Shown here in pieces: positions 56,001 to 62,385 of a DNA stretch of 64,000 bases (position 1 is its first letter; every line of letters starts with the position of its first letter). The stretch covers positions 62,001-126,000 of the forward strand of contig JAANAU010000001.1 in NCBI GenBank assembly GCA_011089965.1, given 5' to 3'. The DNA is from Magnetococcales bacterium (lineage in GTDB: Bacteria; Pseudomonadota; Magnetococcia; Magnetococcales; Magnetaquicoccaceae). Made by a program: the position numbers and the translations under genes. Below the pieces are notes generated by a model that worked only from the letters and a program-made list of their open reading frames with translations, ran no database searches and was not told where the DNA came from.

Positions 56001-56633
56001 CAACGGTTGATCCAGGGAGAGATCGGGGGAGTCGAACGTCTATTGGTCGAAAATCACGCCCTGCACCAACAACGGGCCAGTCAGTTGGACGCTTTGGAAC
56101 GTCAGCAGCAAGAGTGTACACGTTGGGAGATGCTGCATGGCCTGATCGGATCCGAGGATGGTAAAAAATATCGGGAGTTTGTCCAGGGGTTGACCTTTGA
56201 ACGGGTCTTGGGCCTTGCCAACCGGCATTTGCGTCAGATGACCGAACGGTATGCCATGGTCCCGGATCCAGGTCAGCCATTGCTCATCCGGATCATCGAT
56301 CAGGATCAGGCCGGAGAGGTCCGGAGTGTACGCAATCTGTCGGGAGGCGAGACCTTTCTGGTCAGTCTTGCGCTGGCCCTGGGTTTGTCAAATCTTGCAA
56401 GCCAGAAAATTCGTGTCGATTCCTTGTTTCTGGATGAGGGGTTTGGCACTCTGGATGAAGAGGCTTTGGAGATTGCGCTGGAGACCTTGGCTGGCCTGCG
56501 TCGCACCGGAAAACTGATCGGGCTGATCTCCCATGTCCCGGCTTTGCGCGAGCGGATCGCCACCCGCATCCGGGTCACCCCCCGTTCTGGCGGCAGAAGT
56601 GAGCTGTCAGGACCGGGTTGTACCAAGCGGTAG
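53046..56633 (+). CDS. sbcC: Exonuclease SbcCD subunit C (SMC/Rad50-like ATPase)
   Basis: 1195 residues. N-terminal Walker A ITGPTGAGKTTLFDAICL, a long antiparallel coiled coil rich in Gln/Glu/Leu, the zinc hook CPLCGSKEHP near residue 585, and a C-terminal lobe with the ABC signature NLSGGETFLVSLALALGLS and Walker B SLFLDEGFGTLDEEAL. It is the motor/scaffold of SbcCD nuclease. It ends 4 bp before the convergent NAD kinase gene. Confidence 0.96.
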   Translation: MRILQIRLQNLNSLAGEWYIDLTHSAYRADGIFLITGPTGAGKTTLFDAICLALYGATPRLGRITRTDNEIMSRLTGSCFAEVTFETPDGRFRCHWSQHRGRRKATGELQSPLHEIADVATGRILEERYSGVAKMVEQITGMDFDRFTRSMLLAQGRFAAFLHANSGERSALLEQITGTEIYSRISKEVHWRRGEERRQRDLLATQLEGLRLLEPAEEERLRRALAGERLAAEACTNRLLEIEQALLWWNEIKQLAEELQRIQGQMTAWSQRWERLTPERERLQRAQRTLEPRARHALLIQLRQAQQADQQTLEGQRPLTGSARIALVKAEQTLSEAKTDLEHLKKEQTITWNALRLTRALDVRLNEKKGPLQQAEHEWTVRQQESRTLHTIQQQAQTHLATTLQQQQKIATALALYPADQGLVEQETGIQAHLKLLHTLRTRRAARVQTAQSGSTQVTESQKTVTHLEAALTRGRAQLEEMLAQQEPTFWRTTLNRLMERQLRLEQLRELLTTRQAMQNGCNQWHVRHQTALRTLAEQEQSIPESEATLLALEQERNGLESRLAVIQEIQGLATARQRLQPDTPCPLCGSKEHPYATEQPPVVHATLTALQNIRAAWQQQQERCQQARLALAHTRQELHTCDQRLQELTRDLAGLDEACQRQCLALSVDLRTPLSRDGVEGLIQANRQQLEHAGVVVTTLDRLEPELLKGQQQLEAARHQLDSHSREQVRLADEIQQLSTQEQSICAELTPKLAIFGLTLNQVETLEKLSAILTERRKRWIKLDAQQKEQQEARNRLEWEINQRTHDLNRLDMESRIKERLCQELGQEWQRLQQERNALFGERDPDQEEQRLLQIMADAENRLQARMEEREAAQHHLLRLESQCNELERSMQGRMPSLIAEEAALLTELVRLGFADEADFCAACLPEEQRQALLNQERQLADEGTALRSVHQAKTAQWNVMQGRRISDQPVELLQQVKHRLLARQRLIQGEIGGVERLLVENHALHQQRASQLDALERQQQECTRWEMLHGLIGSEDGKKYREFVQGLTFERVLGLANRHLRQMTERYAMVPDPGQPLLIRIIDQDQAGEVRSVRNLSGGETFLVSLALALGLSNLASQKIRVDSLFLDEGFGTLDEEALEIALETLAGLRRTGKLIGLISHVPALRERIATRIRVTPRSGGRSELSGPGCTKR

Positions 56634-56637
56634 GGAG

Positions 56638-57507
56638 TCACTCCCCCCAACGCAACTTCTCGCGCAGGATGGTATAATGGTTGCGATCCGGGGCATGCAG
56701 CACCCGCAACGGATGGGTGGAACGCCGCACCCGTATTTCATCCCCGTCCGACAACGGAAAACCGGCCTGTCCATCCAGGGTCAACAGCCGATCCAGACCA
56801 TTGGCGGCCAGGGTGATGCGTGCCGTGCCGGTTCCAGGCACCACAATCGGACGGTTGGTCAAGGTATGCGGACAGATCGGCACCAGCAATATGGCGTTCA
56901 AGGCCGGATGGATGATCGGTCCGCCTGCCGACAAGGCATAGGCTGTTGATCCGGTGGGGGTGGAGACGATCAGTCCATCGGCACGGCTGGAAAAAACGAA
57001 TTGATCGTCCATCGAAACATCAAACTCCATCATGCGGGCCAACTCTCCCTTGTGGACCACCACATCGTTGAGTACCCGACACGCCAGGGGCAGCTTGCCC
57101 TGTCGCACCACCTCCACGGACAGACGCATCCGCTCTTCAATGCGATACTCGCCCGCCAACACCTGCTCCATGGCATCGAACATGCCATCCCGGGCCGTAT
57201 CGGTCAAAAACCCCAATCGCCCCATATTGACGCCCAGGAGCGGAACATCCACCTCCTCGACCGCCCGGGCAGCTGCGATGAAGGTGCCATCCCCACCCAC
57301 GACCACCACCAAATCCTGTCCTTCCGGAAGACGCTCCTGGGACTGACGCGCTGCACAACGGAGCGGAATCGAGGCTGCCGTGGCAATTTCACTGACCACG
57401 GTCACAGCGCGTCCCCGTTCCACCAGCCATTCGGCCAGTTGACGGGTGGCTTCCAGCGCCCGAGGGTCTGAACGTTTGGTGATGATTCCAATCTGTCGCA
57501 TATCCAT
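56638..57507 (-). CDS. nadK: NAD kinase
   Basis: 289 residues, close to the usual 290. The catalytic loop VVVVGGDGTFIAAARA (GGDG), FSSRADGLIVSTPTGSTAYALSAGG and the inner NE/D motif ACRVLNDVVVHKG are all present. It phosphorylates NAD to NADP in the cytoplasm. ATG codons at 57507 and 57501 are both possible; the frame extends to 57642 without similarity. It is divergent from folE2. Confidence 0.95.
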   Translation of the reverse strand: MDMRQIGIITKRSDPRALEATRQLAEWLVERGRAVTVVSEIATAASIPLRCAARQSQERLPEGQDLVVVVGGDGTFIAAARAVEEVDVPLLGVNMGRLGFLTDTARDGMFDAMEQVLAGEYRIEERMRLSVEVVRQGKLPLACRVLNDVVVHKGELARMMEFDVSMDDQFVFSSRADGLIVSTPTGSTAYALSAGGPIIHPALNAILLVPICPHTLTNRPIVVPGTGTARITLAANGLDRLLTLDGQAGFPLSDGDEIRVRRSTHPLRVLHAPDRNHYTILREKLRWGE

Positions 57508-57615
57508 TGCCTGCCATTCCATATTGCTATGCATGCGTGGTTGATCCTGAATGCCGCTCACCCCATGGCATCTGTGCTCTTGCTCCGGATCCAGGGTTGG
57601 TCTTAAACTGACACA

Positions 57616-57643
57616 TTTACGCAAAACCGGCTCCAGATACAAG
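57616..57643 (+). promoter_or_regulatory. Possible promoter of folE2
   Basis: TTTACG (57616-57621; 4/6 to the -35 consensus) and TACAAG (57638-57643; 4/6 to the -10) are separated by 16 bp. Transcription would start near 57650, 35 nt before the folE2 ATG, which has GGGAG as ribosome site. Confidence 0.35.
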
Positions 57644-57684
57644 AGTCACTGTTGTGCCGATGTCCGATCCCAAGGGAGTGATGT

Positions 57685-58479
57685 ATGGAACCGTTACCCG
57701 ATCTGCAATCCCAACCCGATAACCGACGTCTGGCCATTGATCGCGTCGGCGTCAAAGGAATCCGCTATCCCATCGTGGTCAAAGATCGCAGCCGTGGCCT
57801 GCAACGCACCGTGGCATCGATCAACATGTATGTCAATCTGCCGCACCACTTCAAAGGCACCCACATGTCCCGCTTCCTGGAGGTGCTGGCCGAACACGAT
57901 GAAGCCATCTCTGTGGACAGCCTCCCGGACCTGTTGGAAAAAGTCCGCGAACGACTGACTGCCGAAGAGGCCCATATCGAACTGGAATTTCCCTATTTCC
58001 TGCGCAAGTCGGCCCCTGTCTCCGGGGCTGCGGCATTGATGGATTACCAGGTGCGTTTCATCGGCACCCTGGGCAACCAGGGCTACCAGATGATCCTGGA
58101 AGTGCTGGTTCCGGTGACCACCCTGTGCCCCTGCTCACGGGAAATCTCCGAACGGGGTGCCCACAACCAACGGTCGCACGTCACGGTGCGGCTGCGCTTC
58201 AACCGCTTTGTCTGGGTCGAAGAGATCATCGAACAGGTCGAAGCCAATGCCTCCTGTCAACTCTATCCGGTACTCAAACGTCCAGACGAAAAATATGTCA
58301 CCGAACGGGCCTACGACAACCCGCGTTTTGTGGAGGATATGGTCCGGTCCGTGGCTGCGGATCTGGAAAACGATACACGCATCTCCTGGTTCTCCGTGGC
58401 TGCGGAGAATTTTGAATCCATTCACAACCATTCTGCCTACGCCTTTATCGATAGCGGTCGGGAGCCTAAATCATCATGA
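57685..58479 (+). CDS. folE2: GTP cyclohydrolase I type 2 (FolE2)
   Basis: 264 residues. The metal and active-site cysteine lies in [20 protein letters not shown], diagnostic of the metal-promiscuous type IB enzyme, and the final [14 protein letters not shown] is also conserved. It makes 7,8-dihydroneopterin triphosphate for folate or queuosine. Many bacteria with FolE2 induce it under zinc limitation; no Zur site is recognised here. GGGAG is 7 nt before the ATG. It overlaps proS by 4 bp (ATGA). Confidence 0.96.
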   Translation: MEPLPDLQSQPDNRRLAIDRVGVKGIRYPIVVKDRSRGLQRTVASINMYVNLPHHFKGTHMSRFLEVLAEHDEAISVDSLPDLLEKVRERLTAEEAHIELEFPYFLRKSAPVSGAAALMDYQVRFIGTLGNQGYQMILEVLVPVTTLCPCSREISERGAHNQRSHVTVRLRFNRFVWVEEIIEQVEANASCQLYPVLKRPDEKYVTERAYDNPRFVEDMVRSVAADLENDTRISWFSVAAENFESIHNHSAYAFIDSGREPKSS

Positions 58480-60209
58480 GATTCCGTGTCAGTCTGATCC
58501 CCACCCTCAAGGAAGCGCCGGTCGAGGCCCATACCGTCTCGCATCGCCTCATGCTGCGTGCCGGATTGATCCGTCCATTGGGATCTGGCATCTATACCTG
58601 GCTGCCGTTGGGACTGAAAACGCTGCGCAAGGTCGAGAACATCGTCCGGGAAGAGATGGACGCAGCAGGTGCCCAGGAGGTGTTGATGCCCGCTGTCCAA
58701 CCTGCGGAACTGTGGCGCGAATCAGGCCGCTGGGACCATTATGGCAAAGAGCTGTTGCGCATCCGCGACCGGCATGAACGGGAGTTCTGCTTCGGACCCA
58801 CCCACGAAGAGGTGATCACCGATCTGGCGCGCCGCGAGCTGAAATCCTATCGCCAGCTCCCGGTCAATTTCTATCAGATCCAGACCAAATTTCGCGACGA
58901 GATCCGCCCCCGCTTTGGCATCATGCGCGGACGCGAATTCCTGATGAAAGATGCCTACTCCTTTGACATGGATACCGCTGGCCTCGAAGTGACCTATCGC
59001 AGCATGTACGACACCTATGGACGGATCTTCAGACGCTGCGGTCTGCGTTTCCGACCGGTCGAAGCCGACACCGGCTCCATCGGCGGATCGGCCTCCCATG
59101 AGTTTCATGTGTTGGCCTCTTCGGGCGAGGATGTGATCGTCTCCTGCTCCCACTGCAACTATGCCGCCAACCTGGAAAAGGCCATCAGCGCCCCGCTGCT
59201 CGCCCCGCCCAACCCGGAGGGCGATGCACCCATGCGACTGGTCGAAACCCCGGGCCAGAAATCGATCCAGGAGGTCAGCACTTTTCTGAAGGTGGAGACC
59301 CGGCGACTCATCAAGACTCTGGTGGTCGAAGGGGATGGCCAGGCCTGCCTGTTGCTGCTCCGGGGAGACCACGAACTCAACCCGATCAAGGCAGCGGCAG
59401 CCTTGGGGGTCCGGAATCTCGTCATCCCCGAGGGGAGTCGCATTGCCGAGTTGACCGGAGGTCTGCCTGTCGGATTTATCGGACCTGTCCAGACCGACCT
59501 GCCGATTGTGGCCGATTACGCCCTGGAAGGAACCAGCGGCATGGCATGCGGCGGCAATGCCCCGGATCGCCACTGGATCGGGGTCACGCTGGGACGTGAT
59601 CTGCCCACACCCCGTTTTGCCGATCTGCACAATGTGGTCCAGGACGACCCCTGTCCACGCTGCGGCCCTGGTCTGCTCAGCCTGGATCGCGGCATTGAAG
59701 TCGGACATGTCTTCAAACTGGGCGACAAATATTCCAAAGCCTTGGGGGTCTCCGTACTCGACCCGGACGGCAAGGAGCGCACCCCGATCATGGGGTGTTA
59801 CGGCATTGGCGTTTCACGCATCGTGGCTGCGGCCATCGAACAGAACCACGATGACAACGGCATCATCTGGCCCGTGGCCCTGGCCCCCTTCGAGGTGGAG
59901 ATCCTGCTGGCCAACCCCAATGAACCTCTGGCCCTCCAGACCGCCGAAGCCCTCTATGCCGAATTGCGCTCACGCGGCATCGGTGTCCTGCTCGATGACC
60001 GGGACGAACGGTTGGGGATCAAGTTCAAGGATGCCGATCTGCTCGGCTGCCCGCTGCGTGTGGTCGCCGGAGGACGCGCCCTGAAAGAGGGCAAGGTGGA
60101 ACTCCAGATCCGTCGCACTGGTGAAGCCATTCCAGTGGAAATCCCTCAGGCCACCGCCACGATTCTCGAACGGTTGCAGACCCTGCTGCACGCGGAGTCC
60201 AAAGGGTGA
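58476..60209 (+). CDS. proS: Prolyl-tRNA synthetase
   Basis: 577 residues, normal for the bacterial type with the inserted editing domain (about 220-400; [15 protein letters not shown] precedes it as [13 protein letters not shown]). Class II motif 2 is [17 protein letters not shown] and motif 3 is [18 protein letters not shown]. The C-terminal anticodon domain follows ([20 protein letters not shown]). Charges tRNA(Pro). Coupled with folE2 before it and the sirtuin behind it by 4-bp overlaps (ATGA and GTGA). Confidence 0.97.
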   Translation: MRFRVSLIPTLKEAPVEAHTVSHRLMLRAGLIRPLGSGIYTWLPLGLKTLRKVENIVREEMDAAGAQEVLMPAVQPAELWRESGRWDHYGKELLRIRDRHEREFCFGPTHEEVITDLARRELKSYRQLPVNFYQIQTKFRDEIRPRFGIMRGREFLMKDAYSFDMDTAGLEVTYRSMYDTYGRIFRRCGLRFRPVEADTGSIGGSASHEFHVLASSGEDVIVSCSHCNYAANLEKAISAPLLAPPNPEGDAPMRLVETPGQKSIQEVSTFLKVETRRLIKTLVVEGDGQACLLLLRGDHELNPIKAAAALGVRNLVIPEGSRIAELTGGLPVGFIGPVQTDLPIVADYALEGTSGMACGGNAPDRHWIGVTLGRDLPTPRFADLHNVVQDDPCPRCGPGLLSLDRGIEVGHVFKLGDKYSKALGVSVLDPDGKERTPIMGCYGIGVSRIVAAAIEQNHDDNGIIWPVALAPFEVEILLANPNEPLALQTAEALYAELRSRGIGVLLDDRDERLGIKFKDADLLGCPLRVVAGGRALKEGKVELQIRRTGEAIPVEIPQATATILERLQTLLHAESKG

Positions 60210-61051
60210 CGGAATATCCGGACCTGACACGTGCTGCCCAATCCCTGCGTGCGGCCTCGGCGCTGTTGATCACTGCCGGGGCCGGCATGGGGGTGGACTC
60301 CGGTCTGCCTGATTTTCGCGGACAAACCGGTTTCTGGAACGCCTATCCTGCCATTGCCCGCCTGGGACTCTCCTTTGCGCAGATGGCCAATCCCCACTGG
60401 TTCCAACGGGATCCGCGTCTGGCCTGGGCCTTTTACGGCCATCGCCTCAACCTCTACCGCAACACCCAACCCCATGACGGCTTCACACAACTTCTCAAAA
60501 TGGCCGCCACAAAACCTGCCGGAGGCTTTGTCTTCACCTCCAATGTCGATGGCCACTTCCAGAAAGCCGACTGGTCCGAACAACAGGTGGCCGAGTGTCA
60601 CGGCTCGATCCATCACCTCCAATGCACCCGCCCCTGTTCTCCAGCCATCTGGAGTGCGAACGGGATCACACTCGACATCGATCCCGAATCGTTCCGGGTC
60701 ACAGGCCCCATGCCCACCTGTCCACACTGCGGGGCATTGGCCAGACCCAATATCTTAATGTTCGGGGATGGCAACTGGATCGAACACCGCTCCGCCCAAC
60801 AGGAACAACGCCTGCACCAGTGGCTGACCCGTCTGCACACAGAACGGCAACCTCTGGTGATCCTCGAAATCGGTGCCGGACATGCGGTTCCCACCATTCG
60901 TGTCAACTCAGAGTCGATTGCCGCACGCCATCAGGCCCTGCTCATCCGTATCAATCCCCGTGATCATGACCTGCCCCATGCCCGCCATGTTGCCCTGGCA
61001 TGCAACGGTGCTGCCGGGATCAAAGCTCTCTGGCAGAAACTGCACGATTGA
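60206..61051 (+). CDS. SIR2-family NAD-dependent protein deacylase
   Basis: 281 residues, GTG start overlapping the proS stop (GTGA). NAD site: ITAGAGMGVDSGLPDFRG; FTSNVDGHFQKA in place of TQNID..H; catalytic His in AECHGSIHHL; zinc cysteines in CTRPC and CPHCG; and LEIGAGHAVPTIR in place of the usual GTSL..VP. GAGMGVDSG instead of GAGIS marks a divergent sirtuin subfamily found in many proteobacteria whose substrate is not established. Deacetylation would oppose acetyltransferases such as the GNAT-domain protein at 6460-8337; this link is inference only. Confidence 0.88.
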   Translation: MTEYPDLTRAAQSLRAASALLITAGAGMGVDSGLPDFRGQTGFWNAYPAIARLGLSFAQMANPHWFQRDPRLAWAFYGHRLNLYRNTQPHDGFTQLLKMAATKPAGGFVFTSNVDGHFQKADWSEQQVAECHGSIHHLQCTRPCSPAIWSANGITLDIDPESFRVTGPMPTCPHCGALARPNILMFGDGNWIEHRSAQQEQRLHQWLTRLHTERQPLVILEIGAGHAVPTIRVNSESIAARHQALLIRINPRDHDLPHARHVALACNGAAGIKALWQKLHD

Positions 61052-61052
61052 T

Positions 61053-61081
61053 TTGCATATCGATCTTTTTTATTGTATCAT
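61053..61081 (+). promoter_or_regulatory. Probable promoter of the small cysteine-containing protein
   Basis: TTGCAT (61053-61058) and TATCAT (61076-61081; 5/6 to the -10 consensus) are 17 bp apart in an AT-rich stretch. The -35 matches only at TTG. Transcription would start near 61088, about 50 nt before the ATG, which has a strong G-rich ribosome site. Confidence 0.5.
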
Positions 61082-61139
61082 TTTATGAATTGATTTTCAT
61101 TTCCTGATTGATTGCCAGACCAAAAAGGGGGGACGCGCC

Positions 61140-61463
61140 ATGGCCAAAGAAGTCAAACGCAAAGGTGTGGTCTGCAAGAACGAGCATGACACCCTCCTGG
61201 CCATCAAGGTCGCCCTGCTGACCCAGATCTCCAACGAAGCGGCATTAAGCAATCAGGTGTTCTGGATCTTCGACAATCTGCCCAACATGCACAACTATGA
61301 TTTCAAATCAAAAAAGTGCGAAAAATGCAAGGGAAAGGATTGCGAGGCCTTCAAACAACTCAGAGATATCAAAAAAATGGTCAGCGATCCCGGTTCGGTC
61401 AAACAGGGGATCCACAAACTGACCAATCTTTATCAAATCCCCTCTCCACCATACGATCTGTAG
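61140..61463 (+). CDS. Small protein of unknown function with a cysteine cluster
   Basis: 107 residues, not recognised. It is basic and helical, with a CEKCKGKDC segment near residues 59-67 that could bind zinc or iron, preceded by SKK. An N-terminal cysteine (VVCKNEHDTLL) is the only other Cys. No signal peptide or membrane helix. Strong AAAAGGGGGGA precedes the ATG, and it has its own promoter-like sequence, so it is likely a real, separately transcribed gene. It ends 1 bp before the convergent REC-GGDEF gene. Confidence 0.7.
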   Translation: MAKEVKRKGVVCKNEHDTLLAIKVALLTQISNEAALSNQVFWIFDNLPNMHNYDFKSKKCEKCKGKDCEAFKQLRDIKKMVSDPGSVKQGIHKLTNLYQIPSPPYDL

Positions 61464-61464
61464 C

Positions 61465-62385
61465 TCACGGGGCATCAAACCGCATGGCACAAATCCGATT
61501 GCGCCCGGAAGATTTGGCACTGTAAAGCTGTTCATCGGCCTGAGCCACCACATGCAACGGGGAACGACCGGCAATGCAACGCACGGTGACCACCCCAAGA
61601 CTGGCTGTGACATGTTTGGCCACCGATGATTTGGCGTGCGGGATCTCCAGGGCATGAATGCCGGTGCGAATCCGCTCGGCAATTCTCAGTGCCCCTTCGT
61701 GTCCGGTTTCCGGAAGAATGCAGACAAACTCCTCACCGCCATAACGCGCACCCAGATCCGCAGCGCGCGTTATGGCCTGCAACACCACCCCGCCAATGCG
61801 ACGCAAACAGTCATCTCCGGCCAAATGGCCATAGGTATCGTTAAATGCCTTGAAATGATCGACATCAAACAGAATCATGGAGAGCAGCCCCCGGTTGCGC
61901 GCCAGACGGGGATACTCCTTCTCCAATACCAAATCAAAATGGCGTCGATTGGCCAATCCGGTCAAACCATCGGTCACTGCCAACCGCATCAGCTGATCAC
62001 GGGCATGTTTGAGTTCAATCTGATTGCGCACCCGGGCACGCACCACCGGCGGACTGACCGGCTTGGTGATATAATCCATGGCCCCCAGTTCCAGACCGCG
62101 AGCTTCATCATCCACATCGCTCATGGCCGTCACGAAGATCACCGGAATCTGCACGGTTTCCCGCTCTTCCTTGAGCTTCAGACATACCTCATATCCATCC
62201 ATGCCGGGCATCATGACATCCAGAAGGATCAGATCAGGCTGGGCCGTACGCGCCAGCTCCAGCGCCCTGGCCCCATCTGTGGCAAACAGGATTTCGTAAC
62301 GCTCCTCCAGGATATCGGTCATAACCGCAATATTGATCGGCTCGTCATCGACGATCAATACGGTGCCAGGCAGTTCCAGATTCAT
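61465..62385 (-). CDS. Response regulator with GGDEF domain (diguanylate cyclase)
   Basis: 306 residues. Receiver about 5-125 ([41 protein letters not shown]), GGDEF about 135-300 with [14 protein letters not shown] and the RxxD inhibitory site RAAD five residues before. The ATG overlaps the hybrid kinase stop (ATGA), so the kinase is its probable phosphodonor. Domain order and coupling repeat those of the pair at 24004-28196. Confidence 0.94.
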   Translation of the reverse strand: MNLELPGTVLIVDDEPINIAVMTDILEERYEILFATDGARALELARTAQPDLILLDVMMPGMDGYEVCLKLKEERETVQIPVIFVTAMSDVDDEARGLELGAMDYITKPVSPPVVRARVRNQIELKHARDQLMRLAVTDGLTGLANRRHFDLVLEKEYPRLARNRGLLSMILFDVDHFKAFNDTYGHLAGDDCLRRIGGVVLQAITRAADLGARYGGEEFVCILPETGHEGALRIAERIRTGIHALEIPHAKSSVAKHVTASLGVVTVRCIAGRSPLHVVAQADEQLYSAKSSGRNRICAMRFDAP

